The notes: generated from the sequence alone by a model not told the origin. Numbered from the stretch's first letter, positions 1 to 13,996 are shown. The stretch is 64,000 bases of DNA from Phalacrocorax aristotelis (GCF_949628215.1 NC_134277.1:29215058-29279057), one strand, 5' to 3'. Program-made: numbers and translations.

Positions 1-2639
1 CAGAGTTCTAGAATGATGCCCAGCCTTCCTTTGGTGAGAAGACACCAGAGGCAATCTGGGATATGAAAGGTTCCCTCTGGGGCTTACAGAGTGGTCCATG
101 CAGTGTCAAGAAGAGAAAAAATATTCACTGCAGAAACTACAGCAGCTGGGTAGAGCAAATAGTGTGAAATCAATTTTGGTTAGGAATCTTATGTTTTATA
201 ACACCTCAGGAAAAGACGATGTAATTTGTCCACATGTAGACTGTTTGTAGTGAAGACTTCTGCAGACACACTGTTTCAGCTATTGGTCATCTTAAATAGC
301 TGTACATGCCTATACCTGCCAAGACACAGCTGGTCACATACCTGCAAGCGTACAAGCTGTGACCCTGAAAACATTTAAATATGTGCCTAATTTAAAGAGT
401 GCTAATAGTACCATTGATGGGTGTCACTGCTTAAGTGAACAGAATTAAAGCAGGTGCTTGAAGCCCCTAGATTAAACAGGGATCTAAAAAACTTATCTCT
501 CCACACGTATTTGTACTAAAGAATTACATGTTCTGAGTGAGTCTGCAGAAACATCCCAGAACTGCCCACCAGCATTGCCTGCAGGGTCACAACAAACCCT
601 ACAGGGGCAGCGAGCAACTTTTAGCTAGAAATCTTCAAAACCCAAGTGCTACCATCAGCTTGTCTCCTCAGATAGATTATCACTAATTTTAAAATAAATT
701 ATATTACCTTCACAGCTCTCTGTAAATGGACCAATATGGTTTTGGTTCTGGGGAGCTGAGCTGTGTGTCAGCTGTGTGCATTACTGAAGATTAATCACTG
801 CACACAAAATTATAACACACAATTAAACTCTGAATACAGTAGTAAAATGGTTATGTTGCATTTGATTTTTTTTCCTTTTTTAGAAAGCTGTTTTATTTTC
901 ATAGTGCTCTCCTCTGCCCATGTATTTCTTCTTCTTTTCTTTGCAACAGTGGCTTTTGGGATGAGGCCTGAATCGTGCTGTAGTGGATCTTCTTTTATAC
1001 ACTTTGCATTAGCAATTTCCTGCTTCGCTGCTCCTCCACTACGAGACAAGCTTTAAGATTTAGTGATCGTATGGCAGAGTTGAATAACAGCACTTCTATT
1101 TCCTTTTACAAAAATTGGCATCTCTCTGGTATTCTGAGAGCCTCAGTCACCCAGATGGACCTAAACAAAAATTGCAACAGATAAAGGGAAAAGTGGCATC
1201 AGACTTTTTAATCGTGGCTCTTAGGCATCTGTATTTTTAGGAATATAAGAACAAACAAGCTGATGCATTTGCATTCAAAGGGTATGGTTTTCAGCCACAG
1301 TAGTTCAGCAAAAATCACTGGGATTTTTTTGCCCACCTCTGTTGGGTAGGTGTTGTCTCTTTCTTGCACTGCTATTTTACTAGAGGAGGGATGTAGGAGA
1401 GTGGTGGTGCCCTTCATCTCCCCTCTTCTGATAATTCACTGCAGTTGTCTCTTTTTGCCTTTTACTTTAGGTTTTAAGCATGGGGAAGCTTTTTACAGCC
1501 CCTGGAGACTGCTAGTTTAACAGATCCTTTCTGAGCCAGGCAGCTGCTGTTAGAGGCCTGTTCTTCTAAGGACTGATCTCAGTGATTCAGATGGTTTCTT
1601 CTAGTTGTGTTTCGTGCACGTGTGCAACTAAAATATAAGGATGGGTAGACAGATGAAAGATCTGTTTAGCCTGAAAGTCTGCCTCTGACAGTAAATACTG
1701 AAGGAAAGTGTATGAGAACAAAGTTTCCTAGCTTCATTTAAATACTGACTAACCTAGAAGGGTGCAGCTGGGTTATCACTATTTAATAGCACCTGATGGC
1801 TCTGTCTTCCATAAAGTTGTCTCTTTTTCAGTCCTTTCAGGTGTGCAACCTGCACGTCCTTTGGTCAGGAGCTCCCGAATTCACTTACATCTTGACCTTC
1901 ACTTGCCTTTAAACATACTACCTTGTTAGTTCACCGGGGGAGCATTTCTTTTTGTATTGAGAGGAGTGCAAAATCATTGCCTGCTTACCTTCTCCACATC
2001 ATTTTGTTCCTTTGCCATTGGTTTTACTTGCAGAGGAAGTGGTTTGTAGAGGCTTTCCTTATGTGGAAGCTGTAACACTGTGATGATTCCTCTTATCTTT
2101 CTCTGCAGCCTTCCTACTTCTGTTAAAACCATTTGCAGATACGGTGAGCAGACCTGTGCACAGTCAATGATGGGTACATAGTAACCATTTGTGAGTGATG
2201 TACTCATTCATGTTTTCTGACTTGTTTGCCCTTTATTTTTAAAAAAGGCTTAAGATCTATTTGTCTATATCATTTCCACTTGCTGTTAAGCTGACAGTTT
2301 CACAGAAGTTTCCACACACCCTGAGTGAAAATAGCTAATTTAGAGCACACATTTAAATAAGGGACTACCTTTTAATTTACTGACATTGAATTTCTCTTTA
2401 CATTTTACCATTTTACATGTAAACCACTTTGTAAATGAGATTGCTTTGCAGCTCTTCACCGCTGTCTTCATTTTTTCCTGTCCTGAATAATTCTGTATCA
2501 TCATGGTGTGCAAATCTTGGCACATGAAGATCCTTCCAGACCATTTGCAAATCTGTGAGCATCAAAATGCCTGCACAGATCCCTGTGATTCCCATGGCTA
2601 AATCCTTCCATTGTGAAAATTTTTAAATCGTAGTAGGAC
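1..2639. other. Upstream intergenic flank, no gene seen
   Basis: AT-rich sequence with only short chance reading frames (under 100 codons) in all frames. I saw no splice-bounded coding pattern, no recognisable protein family and no clear repeat boundary. If the gene downstream is NXPH1, this lies in the interval 5' of it; in human that interval separates NXPH1 from ICA1 (recalled knowledge, not seen here). Confidence 0.5.
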
Positions 2640-3700
2640 CTCCACCTTCCTCCAGGCAAGTTTAGTGTTTTAAGAGCCCTTACGGAGAGAGTTTGACAAA
2701 ACTTCTTAAGAAATCTACATACTCCTACGGCACTGCAGTATGCTGGTTTATATATTAATTGACTCTTCAAAGAAATGTAATAGATTAATGAAGCATGACT
2801 TCCTTCCACAAAAGTCATACTGGCCCTTCTCCAACATATCATGTTTATTTCTAAGTCTATAGATTCTGTTCTTGAATGTAGTTTCTACCAATTTGCTCGT
2901 GACGGAGAACAGATTTCCTAGGTTCATGTCAACAACTATTCAAAAAAATTGGCATCACACTTAACGCCTGTGTAACTGAGGCCAGTGAATGTTTTAAGTT
3001 ATGAAATGGAGTTGGCTCTTCAGCAGTTTCATACATGAATTCCTTCAGGAGTCCCGAGTGAATGTTATTTAATCCTGGAACCTGATTTGTTACAATTTAT
3101 TTTATACTTCATTCTGAAATCTTTTCTTCTAACATTTCAGTTTGAGACAGATCATCATATTCTTCCCCTGTATAAAGCACTCTGGTGCTTGAGCCTCCCT
3201 CAGATCCTCCACCATGAACAGTAGTGGAAAAATTCATTAAACATTTTCAGCCTTATCTTCCATGAGCACTCCTTTTACATCTTGATCGTATATCTGCCTG
3301 ACTAACTAGCTGGCAGGCTTCCTACTTCTGAGGTGTTTAAAAAGAGTATTTTATGAAACATTTTTATGCCTTCAGCAAATTGCTCCTAAAAATATTTTGG
3401 GCTTCCTTGTGGTTTTCTTCAAACTTGCCAGTTTTTATGATCTTCTTCTCCTTTCCTCACTTGGATGAAACGTCTTTTTTTGTTCTTTTTACTTTTAATA
3501 TCTTTCTTCACCCTGTTGTTTACTATAACTGACTTGCAATTTTGTTCTCTTTAAGTTTTTTTGATAGTTGTTACTGGCTTACTAAAAGCCCTAACATGAG
3601 ATCTTAAAACACTTGCCACACCATAAAAAAATTTTTACCCTTTTGCCTGTTACATTTACATTCCTCTTCCCTAGCTTTCTCTTTTTTAGGTAGTTCCCTT
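2640..3700 (-). mobile_element. Ancient CR1/L3-like LINE relic, ORF2 region, antisense
   Basis: Read on the minus strand, this stretch resembles the reverse-transcriptase/ORF2 region of old amniote CR1 LINEs. Blocks I recognise on the + strand are the AACATATCATG segment near 2835, the AAATTGGCATCACA segment near 2946, the 'GAATTCCTTCAGGAGTC' segment near 3037, the AGCACTCCTTTTACATC block near 3264 and the GGCAGGCTTCCTACTTCTGA block near 3311. The order and spacing match the antisense consensus as I remember it. The reading frame is broken by many stops and small indels, and only a 113-codon minus-strand fragment survives (2501-2842). It is a dead, heavily diverged copy, much older than the copy at 5.1 kb. 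The boundaries are approximate. Confidence 0.7.
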
Positions 3701-5139
3701 TTTGAAGTCATACACCATTCATGTTAATTCTTTCAACTCTTTTGCTCCGATAGACATAGTCACTGTGCATGTAATATAAGGATATATTAAGGCCCTTTTG
3801 CAAGCCTCTTTGAAGGAGGCCACTGCTTGGAGCTGAGTCAATAATGGCTTTTTCTTGTGTGGGCTCTCCAAGCTGTCATGCTATGCAAGCATAAGTGGGC
3901 AATGTCTACACTGTTTTCCAAGGCAGTCCTGAGGATAGGGCACAGCTGGTACCTCTGACACCCTTCTGCACAACAGTGGTCCCCCAGGACCTTTGAGCAC
4001 CTCTAGGAAGGTTCTTCAAACTCTTAACAGCTCACTGACCTGGCTTTTATCACACACATTATATGATCCCATCCTGCCACTGTACTGAAAGGGTCCTGCT
4101 TGTTTTATCCACCAATATTTTGCAGCAGAAGGAGGGAATGTCTGAATGAAATGGAAATTCAGGAATGGAAGTCTTTCCCCAGGGTATTTAGTCTAATAAG
4201 GAGAGAGTTGTGATCAAATGCTACACATTTATTCCTTACAACTCCTTACTAAGAAGGAATCCTTGTTTTTTTTTTTTTCCCTAGCTATGGCCGTGGGCAA
4301 AGAACAGACCCTCCCAGTCATTCCCCAAGAGCTCTGTGCTTTCAGGCCTTGTGTTTATCAAGAACGCCCCAAAGCTGTGGATGCTTCAGCTCCCAGCCCA
4401 TCTCAGGATACTTTGAGACCAGGCACTTGGCAGTTTGCTCTCAGCTCTCAGTTCTGGAGCTGGGCCTCATTCACATCATGGACAGGGTTATCTGCTGCCT
4501 GTGGAAGGACTGGGAAATTACAGGTACTCTGAGTGTTTGAATCACCTTGGCATGTCGTCACAGAGGTGAGGCAGCTCTGCCTCCAGGGGTTGTCATGCAT
4601 ATCGTCCTTTCTTAATGAGAATTTATGAGACCTCTGGGGGACAGGGGGGGAGAAATCATCCCTTCAAATAGCATGGCAGCAGATACCGCACGCAGTGAGA
4701 GGCTCAGGTGCCTTGCCAGAGCTGTGGACTTAGTGAAGAGGAATGCCATTTGTTTGGATAGGAAGTGAAAATTGGAAAGAGTATGTGCTTTTTCACAAGT
4801 GTTGACTTCTCTTAAGTGTTGTTTTTAAAGTTCTCTAGAACTGTTTAGATGAATCAATGACCTGGTTCTAGCTTGGTTTTTTTTCCTTCTTACATATATT
4901 TCAGCTGTTATGGAGAGTTCAAAAAATGAACCTTTTTGCCTTTACTGCTTTCTCAACCATGCTTTTAAGTGTATCTTTTCTTTGGCTCTGAGTAAGCATG
5001 GTACTGGGAGTATTTCAGAGTACGCTTTAGTCCCCAGCCTAAAAGATTACATTTTCTCCCTTTGACATTGATACTGTCATGGTCCATAGCTACCATATCC
5101 TCTTTGATGTCATATAAGAAACTACCTAGAAGCCTTCAG
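3701..5139. other. Intergenic, no gene seen
   Basis: Unique-looking sequence with poly-T tracts, for example near 4266-4278. The two short overlapping + frames at 4218-4540 have no recognisable domain and are probably chance. No exon or RNA gene could be supported. Confidence 0.4.
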
Positions 5140-5734
5140 AGGTCCAACACTGTTACATGTGTGGCCAGCAGGAGTAGGGAAGTGATCATCTGTTTGTACT
5201 TGGCACTGGTAAGGCCACACCTTGAATATTGTGTTCAGTGTTGGGCCCCTCACCACTAGACAGACATTCAGGTGCTGGAGTGTGTCCAGAGAAGGGCAAC
5301 AAAGCTGGTGAAGGGTCTGGAAAACAAGCCTTATGAGGAGTGGCTGAGGGAACTGGGGTGGTTTAGTCTGGAGAAGAGGAGGCTGAGGGGAGACCTTATT
5401 TCTTTGTACAACTACCTGAAAGGAGGTTGTGGCGAGGTGGGTGTTCATCTCTTCTCCCAGGTCACTAGCGATAGAACAAGAGGAAATGGCTTCAAGCTGC
5501 ATCAGGGGAGGTTTAGATTGGATATTAGGAAAAATTTCTTTACTGAAAGAGTGGTCAGGCATTGGAACAGGCTGCCCAGAGAGGTGGTAGAGTCACCATC
5601 CCTGGAGGTATTTAGAAGACGTGTACACATGACACTTCAGGGCATGGTTTAGGAGACGTGGTAGTGTTGGGTTGGCGGTTGGACTTGATGATCCTAGAGG
5701 TCTTTTCCAGCCTTAATGACTCTATGACTCTATG
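5140..5734 (+). mobile_element. CR1 LINE, 5'-truncated, 3' end intact
   Basis: This is a classic avian CR1 3' fragment. It encodes the C-terminal part of the ORF2 reverse transcriptase in one frame (about 5160-5652). Visible blocks include '[16 protein letters not shown]', '[13 protein letters not shown]', '[20 protein letters not shown]' and '[21 protein letters not shown]'. An in-frame TAG just after APHH (5257-5259) and the missing 5' part make it inactive. The 3' untranslated end runs through the 'GGACTTGATGATCCTAGAGG' block and stops at 5734 in a two-copy ATGACTCT-type tail, the hallmark of CR1. CR1 elements end in such a microsatellite instead of poly-A and are commonly 5'-truncated. 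The 5' boundary is approximate. Confidence 0.95.
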
Positions 5735-7846
5735 TGGTATACAAATCACTGGCCAGTTTTCCATGGTGTCGGAAACTGGATTACCTGTGTGCCTGACAAT
5801 TAAATCTTTCTGTAGTGTATCTTCTTTGCAATGTAAGCTAGATTCCTTGTCCACTGACTGAAATCCTTGGTGCAAAAGAATATATGGACATCCTATGGTT
5901 CAGGGAACCCATTTACTGGAGGTGTTTTTTCCTCTTCAGATGGATGCTGCCCTACTGTAGAACTTCTTAGTAGTGCAGGTGCTGTTAGCCTGCAGTTGAG
6001 ATTGCACTGTGATGTCTCTCTGAGTATTGGTAGAACTCTTCTGTCTCCCCAAGTTCCTTCAATTTGTCACATTTACCGGGGCCAGGAACTCACTTGTAAG
6101 CACACCCCATCTGCTCAGAGAGCAGATAACTGTACAGATGATACCTGTGCATTAAGTGAATCAAGTAGCTTCTGCTCTCCTTCTGGTCTCATTAGATAGT
6201 TTGCTCCAAGCTTCTACAAAGGAGATAATTAAGGGTAATTAATCTACTGTTGCAGTGCCCAGCACTCAAATGGAAAACAAACAGCTACCTATTTATCATT
6301 TCTCAGACCAGCTCTATACTTGATCCAGTTAAACATTGTTGAATCTGTGGATTTAATTCAAACTACGATGCTCAAGGATTTACTAAATTTTAGTCAGCAA
6401 GGGCTGAAACTGAGCAAGTCCTAAATCTGTAAATCTGTTTTATCTAATACACTCTACCATGCTGGCAATGTTTTGAATGTAGGTGAACTTAAAACCTAAT
6501 TGAACTATGCAATCCCCGCCTCACCTTAACTTTCATGTAATGCCCCCTTAAGACTAGCCGATGTCTAGAATCCAAATTTACTCAATGTATTTTACTGCAG
6601 TGTTTGAAATTACTCAGCTTAGAAAAGCAGATTTTTTTCTAAACAGTCTGTTGTTATTGCAGAATAGATACTATATATCTGAATCTGGAAATATCCAAAC
6701 TTGAAAAAAATAGTGCATCCAAGTTCTGATGTGTACATAGGTGCCTATTTAGTTAGCATGTCCTTGGCTAAAAAGAGTATCGTCGTTCATCTTGAGACTG
6801 TCCTCTGGATCTGTAAAGACAAAATGAGATCTGCAAGCCTCAATTTACCTGGGAAGCTGGAGTGATCATGGCCACCTTGCTAGATTTAAACACCATTGCT
6901 GTTTAAATCAGGCCTCTGTCGGCATCTGGTAGTCTCCTTAAATCTATGTGTAGATATAAAACCATGGACACATCTTATGTCCTCAAGAGGAAGATGAATC
7001 TTCTGAAAATGTGCTCCTTACAATTATGTTTTATGATCCTATTACCTTATGAGTGGTACACTACATAAGCTCAGCACCTTTGAAAACAGTATAATATATA
7101 CTATCGACAGATGACATGAAACAACAGATTTGTCAGTGCAGGTCTGTAAGGAGTATAGGCTGAAAAGTAAAAGATGGATCTGTCAGTAGGGTAAACGGTT
7201 GATTCTCCAAAACAGGAATCCCAATTTAAGGCCTGCTGTATAACACTTGACTGGCACTGTGCGATCATCTGAGACATAATTACCCAGGACTGCTTTTGAT
7301 CTGGAGATTATTTTCATGCACTTGTCATCTGTGAGTTTCATGGATTTTTCAGACTCATGGAAATCAAGCCACTTCATTCCCCTCCGTTTAGTTTCTTATG
7401 TCCCCCAAATGTCTTTGCCATCACTACAGGTCTTGTATAGCTGAGACTGGCAATTTCACAGGAGGATATGGGGGGAACTGGACTGTCCCATCCATGAAGC
7501 ATAGTTCACAGTACCAGTCTGAGCATGAGCTGGTTTGCAGCTATTGCCGGTGTCACTGCCACTGCCACTGCCATCCCTTTGCCTTGTACACTTTTCCTTC
7601 TCAAAGGTATGCCTTTCCTGTTCAAAAAGGTTATGTCTTCTGGGATACGTGTCAATGAAATAGATCAGTTTTATTTCTAGATGATGTATATCTCTTCCCT
7701 TCCAGCTTTAAGAAGTCCACTATCTGTTGGTGGAAAGCGCTTACCACCAAGGTACTATGTATATCTGTGCAAGGTGATGTTCTTGTAGCAACGTGGAAGG
7801 GCTCTGCCCAGGAGCCATGATCCCATTGCTGCGAGCGTGATGTGGT
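5735..7846. other. Intergenic, no gene seen
   Basis: Unique AT-rich sequence with only short chance frames (5867-6199, 7398-7658). A short hexamer run of the CACTGC type lies at about 7554-7573. No coding exon or RNA gene is supported. Confidence 0.4.
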
Positions 7847-7960
7847 AACACAGCCTCAGCCTGCAGCAAGGGAAATCCAGGTAGGCTTAGGAAAACAATC
7901 TTCACCGTGACAGTGGTCAAGCACTGGATTAGGTGCCTGCATGTGGTGATGTCTGCATAC
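7847..7960 (+). mobile_element. Short diverged CR1 fragment
   Basis: The segment contains a decayed version of the CR1 block encoding the '[16 protein letters not shown]...vvkhwn' region. The recognisable pieces are CTGCAGCAAGGGAAATCCAGG, then TTAGGAAAACAATCTTCACCGTGA, then GTGGTCAAGCACTGGA. The order is the same as in the better copy at 5490-5570. No open frame remains and the ends cannot be fixed by eye. Confidence 0.55.
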
Positions 7961-10900
7961 GGTGATACACTCGGTTACATTGTGAAATAAGAATGATTTA
8001 AACCAAAAAGTATATCCTCAGTGCTAAATTACATGGTGTAGACGTAGAGCATCAAAAAATGCTGAAGTGCTTTGACATGGCCTGTTGCAAAGCCTCCCTG
8101 GGAGTCTTTCCACCTAGTGCTTTGGGGCACATCCTTCAAGTAGCACACCAATATTAGCGGCAGGTGAGATGGGTGCAACTGTGTACCAGCAAAAGCTGGC
8201 GTTTTGTTGCGGCAGGGGCAGAAGGTTATTCAATATATAATATGAAAGAACTCTCTTCCTGCTCGTGGTCTGTTATCTTAACTTTATGGACTGCTGCACG
8301 CATAACTGGCTGCAGATGCCTGGAGAATGTGAAGTTTAATGTTGGAGGTATTTTGCAGTATTATGCTAAGCCACAAGGTGGCACTGGAAGATTGTAATAA
8401 TCCAGCGTAATTAGGCACACTCACCCCCCCATCCCCCCCACCCTTGACAGAGAAAGCATGAATTTTTACATTAAATGTTGTAAACCATGGGAATTGGTTA
8501 TTTCTCTTTCTTCTGATTTTTGGCTTCACTTCCCAGCAATTTTTAGTAAAGTTTTCTCAAGAGTAAAATGGAAATGCATCTGTGTGCAACGGCACAACAA
8601 AGTAACTTGACGAATCGACATCCTTTTGTTTTTAAACATGTATTCATTAATACTGGTGATCCTGACAGCTGTCTCTCTTTTTGTAGCCAAATATTCATAC
8701 CTCACCAGCAACTGCATGCAAAAGTAGGAATTTCATTTCCTCTGTAATTTCTTTGATATGTTGCCTCAAGCTTTCTCTTCCCTTGTAAAGTAAAGATGAA
8801 AACCTATTTCAGTTTTTCATCAAAGGTGAAAGTTCTTCAAGGTTTGTCCATTTCTAACAAAGATTTCACAATATTCTGGTCCAAAATGTCTCACTTTGTT
8901 TTAATACCAAGTGTAGGCTTGGATAAGCAAAAGCAGTTAACTATTGTATTGCTGTGACAGAAGAAATCTGACACATTTTCACATGGTTTTACAAAGTACA
9001 TAGTTCCTTCCCATATTCTCACATTTGTTTTTTAACCTCTAAACGCTGAAAATACCGGAGGTGGTTCATAGCTGAATAAAGTATCAAGATGCCATCCACT
9101 TGAGTAGGTGATGTCTGACTGAAGGTTGTCCTTTACACCTATAAATGTCTGAAACACACAAAACGATCATGAAGAAGTCTGAGGGAATTCTGGTTTGACT
9201 TTGGTAGACACCTAAACAGCCCTAATTACTGTAGTTGCAATGTAAAATCCTGACCCTGAAGTGCAAGCAGGCTTGAATGGTTTTAAAGATATTCCTTGCT
9301 GTTATTAACACCTGGCCACATTAAATAATTTACCTGATGAGGGACTTAGACAAAACCTGTCTTTAAGAATTCTTGTCATTGCAAGAGGTATCCAAACAAG
9401 ACTTCTCACAAAGGCTCGACTCCACCTTGTTTAAAGGAAGTCTCAAAACTTTCATTTATCTGAAGAGGAACAGACTGGTCGCCCAAATTTAAGAGCCTAA
9501 AACACAAAAGGCAGAGTTGTTTCTGAGTTTTTCCCAAGTTGTTTCCTGATAGCTCATTTTGCCTTGTAGGAAAGATGATACTGAGTTATGTCATTATGAA
9601 AAGTAAAATATCCCCCTCACTGAGGTTCTGCTACTCACTGAGCTCCCACCACAATCAGTGGGTAGGTAGTTTACAAGCTCGCCACAAAGTGGAAGCAATC
9701 TGGAAGGCTACAGAGCAACACGTACCACACTGAAGACTTGCTCATAAGCCCATTTCTTCTTAGCTATAGCCAGTGGCAACAGTATTTGCCATGAAGAGCC
9801 CAGTGTCTGAGCTCAGCTCTCAGGCTGTTCTAACTGAGATCATTTATCCCTTTATCAGCTGGTTCCTTAAGAGAGAAAAAGCTTCCTTTTGGACACCAGA
9901 AATTTTAGTCATTCACCACCTGTTCTTCTCTTCCTGATGTCAGCAGCGCTCTGAGGCTCTTTATTGCAGTATATAAAAGCTGTAGCCCCAGCCCAGCTTC
10001 CTGTGAACAGATAAGCCTGTAGCAGAAGACCCAGCACCATTGTCTGTCGGCATTGCTCTAACGTGCTTGGCAGAGGGGAAGATACGAGGAGATCTCCCTT
10101 CAGCAACAGTAACGCTGTGTCAGGGAGTTTATTCCTGCTTACAGTATGGAACAGCTGACTATGCTGCTTCAGAAAGTGTGACTACATGGTGTCACTTTGG
10201 CACACGTGGTGTAGAGCCAGGATGTCCTGGCCTGCCAGGCTTTCAGGGAGAACTTTTGCCATTCTTCCTCATTCTCTGAGAAGTGGCCTTCTGCCCTCAA
10301 GACTCGGGGTTCGTGCAGCTTTCTGGCCCAAGCCCTGAAAAGTAATGTGCCTTGAAGAGCTGCTTCAACGGTGCCCTTAGCTGCAAGCATCCCTCCTTCC
10401 TCCAGCCCTGCAGGCAGTCCAGGAAGCCTCTGGGGACTGCCCTGCTTTCTTCCTCTCCATCACACAGAAACTGAAGACAACCGGCCTTGTAGGCTGTCCC
10501 ACATCAATTCCTACTTCATGACAATTTAACTCTCATATTTTAGCTCTCTTGTATAAAGTCTTCCCAGATGACATTATATACATTGTGTTATTTTGCAATT
10601 AAAAACCATACACATACACACAGAGATTTTAATAAAACTTTTGTTATCAAGTTTTATTATTTCAACAAGTGTTGCTGTCAGCTAATAATCCCTAGAGTGG
10701 CCATCATGAAGTATTCCAATAAGTGGATTTTAATTAAGAAAATCACTTAGTCCTACACTATTTTTGAAATCTAATTATGTCTTCAGGAAACTCACACAAG
10801 TTGTGGTATTTTCTGGACAATGTACAGGCTCAGTACAGACTCCTTCCATTACTTGAAGTTCTTTTTTTTTTCTTTTCTTATGGGTATTATTAAAGCTCTT

Positions 10901-12234
10901 CTATTTCCTGTATTGTCACTCTAGAAAATTGTCAAGACCTAATGGATGAAATAAATGTGGAATGCAAATACAAATCTCTATTATACACATTATATTAGAA
11001 AAGAAGCTCCCTCTACAAAGGAGGTTAGAAAGCTTTTTTACTTATTATATTCAGGATTGTGAGGTTTTTTCCCCCCTTGGATTTAAAGGAATCATTAATG
11101 AGAAAATCCTGTAGATAAACTTGGCTGTAAATTTTATTCATATAGACAATAGTTTATATCTCACCTCATCTCAAGTATTTTGGGAAAACTCCTGAGTATA
11201 TGTGTGCACAATGACTGTCTCCTGGAATAAGTCTAGTGAAGCCTGTAGGCCTGCTTATATTTGTATCACAGAAGCACTGAGTGATCCAGACACTGCTGTT
11301 TGTACATTACATTTTAGTCGTCTTTGATGCTGAACGTCACATCTCACTCCAGCATTGTGTGAGTTCTCATGACGTACCGACAAGAGAAATAATTAGGAAC
11401 ATCATGAGTTCAAGGCATTTCTCTTGAAATGGTTGGAGTATTCCTGTATTTTTCCATATGGAATACAGAGTGTCACCACTTTGTGGTACCTCTCTGACTG
11501 TTAGTAGGCAGAAATCAATGTAATAAAAATAAAAGTCTCACAGAGATGTTCTTATATTTAGAATTATGAATGCTACATACAGTCATATTCTGACCTTGAA
11601 AGAATGGAAATAAAACGTGACAAGGGACTCTGTTTGTAGTATTTATACTAACCATTAAAATATTCTGTTCAAACATGATTTCCTTGAAACAAAAGAAATC
11701 TATTTAAAATGTGAAGGGATAAGAAGAGAAGGTCTGATGAATTAATGGTTGGCAATATGAAGAACATTTCAGTAAGATTATTTACATGAGTGGTATGAGG
11801 CATCTGGCCTGTACACTGTATAGTACAAATATAGAAAAGCTGTGGAGGCCATAATCTGTCATTGTAGTGCGTATGCAACTCCGGCTGAATTCAATACTAC
11901 TTCAACATGCATATAGATGAGATGATATTTGCTTATAGCACAGGCTGAATTTTATTTCAAGACAGTCATTGTTAACATTTTAATATATCCTTTAAAGAGA
12001 TGGGACAAAACTTCCATTGGCTTTAGCAGAGCTAAAATTCCCAACTGAGGCATTGGCTGTAACCCTGAAACCCTGAGAAAAAATCTGGTTAAGAGCAGAC
12101 CGAACAATTATGATTAAGCTGCAGGTTTTTTTCATCTTCTTAGATTTGCTTCAGCCCTTAGTCCTCTGACCCACCTTTGCCTTCTTTGCTTTACTTGCTT
12201 TTTCCCAAGCAGTATTTCCAAAATAAGACATGTA
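7961..12234. other. Intergenic, no gene seen
   Basis: Unique sequence without a recognisable coding exon. A good TATA-box match (TATATAAAAG, 9970-9979) is noted under findings. A short C-run lies near 8423-8442. The frames here are all under 90 codons and on both strands, so they look like chance. Confidence 0.4.
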
Positions 12235-12600
12235 GCCTATATGAATAGTATAAATAGTATCTATTTACTATTTTTATTTCATATGTAACTGTCCATGTTT
12301 AAGCAGGTTAGCTACATTATTTATTTGTATCGTGTCTATTCATGATCATCATATATGATAATATATCAATAATAGCATATTCATCAATATTGTATGTTTA
12401 GTAATATTTAATATTTGTTGTATTATATATTTAATTTATATATTAATTATAGATAATGATTGTATACTTATGATATATAAACATTATAGATTTATTATAT
12501 AATAAATTATTATGTATTTATGATAATATTATGTAATAATATTAAATATTCATAAAATGTATGCATTTTATTAATATGCATTATTATGTGCAGTAAGTTT
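12235..12600. repeat. AT-rich low-complexity block
   Basis: About 370 bases made almost wholly of A and T, rich in TATTA, ATAAT and ATATAT words with no fixed repeat unit. It differs sharply from the flanks. It may be a decayed AT microsatellite or a matrix-attachment-like region; the sequence alone cannot decide. Confidence 0.8.
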
Positions 12601-13969
12601 AGCACAGTCATTTGATATTTATCATTACAGCATTGTATTTTCTTCTCATGCCTCAAGCAATTAAACCATGTGCCCATCTTCCACTAGAACCTGCAGCAAT
12701 TATTAATCACTTGCCATTGTCTTTGGATTTTCTGTTTGTGACCCTTTCAGTTCTGCAAGCCAGGAAGCTATCTTCGCAGTAGCAGGGAAGATGTCTAAAG
12801 GTTAGACTATATTTCAAAGCTTTAAAAATAGTCCAACTGCATTTCAAAGGCTAATTGGACTTTAAAAAAATCCATTAGTATACCCAGAATTTGTGATTCT
12901 TTAAAACCTCGCTAGCTGACACTACTTTGCTGGAGACCTTAACCCTAAGATTGCAAACAGCGTCCAAATGGTTGAAATTAAAATTCACCTTAAAAAAATC
13001 TAATATTCCACTTAAGCTGCTGTACCAATATTACAGAATCAGATAAAAGTCAAAAGACTGTGTCCAAAAATCCTAAATGTCAGACTTTCATAAGCATTGC
13101 ATTCCTTTTGAAAAAGTATCACATGTTCACAGATAGAATACTTTGGAGTCTGCTTTCTATTTTTCTTTTTTTAATGAAAAAATATCAATCCAGGCTCCCA
13201 TACGCTCCTTGCTCCTTTCTTCGGGAGTGACAATGGAGGGAAGGAGCCATCCAAACAGTCTTTCTGAAGGGAGAGCTCAGTTCCTCTGTAGTTAAAGAGT
13301 TTATCCCAGTGGCTTTTGGCTGAGGTCAGCTGAAGAGCAAAGAAACCCTCAGTGAAGCCAACGGGACCTTGGATCAGTCCCAACCTGACAGAAAACGGGT
13401 TTGTCTGTCCTTAAGACCTTTGCCTCAGGAGCCTGCTGACAACTCAAGTAGATACCATACAGGCCGGGCTGTTCATGGAACACCTTGCTCAATTCACAGA
13501 GGAAGGAAGTTTTAGTGAGCTGAAATAGAGAGGAGCCATGCTTGTGTTTCCAATGGAGCCAGGAGTTCCACCACAGTGCTCCCCTAAATGAGAGATAAAG
13601 ATCTGGATGAGAAAGACTGGGAGGACCTTCTTCTATTTAACCAGCTGAAGGAATAAGTCTTCTCCAAGGACTACTTCCTTGTCACCTCCAATATGAAAAC
13701 ATTAACGGTCAGACCTTGGAGGAGCTGAATTGTTACGCAGACCGTAGAGTTGAACCATCCCTTCTTGAAGAAATGTCTTCCTCTGGAACACGACCCCCTG
13801 AAATCTGGCAGACTCTGCATTTGCTTTTCCTGCTCTGTATTAACCTGGCAATCTCATAGCTAAGGCAACAGTACCCATGCTGGGTCTAAATATGTAACAG
13901 CAGCTTATTGCAAAGATCAGCAGTACGCTCCTCGCAGCTTACAAGTTTTTCTGTGTGAAGAGAGCAAAG

Positions 13970-13996
13970 TCTGTCTGTCTGTCTGTCTCTCTCTCC
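13970..13996. repeat. (CTGT)n/(CT)n microsatellite
   Basis: Four to five CTGT units run directly into a CT dinucleotide run. It is a compound microsatellite and likely length-variable. Confidence 0.9.

Noticed and set aside
5122-5562. 146-codon minus-strand frame
   Set aside because: Antisense shadow of the CR1 ORF2 fragment on the + strand.
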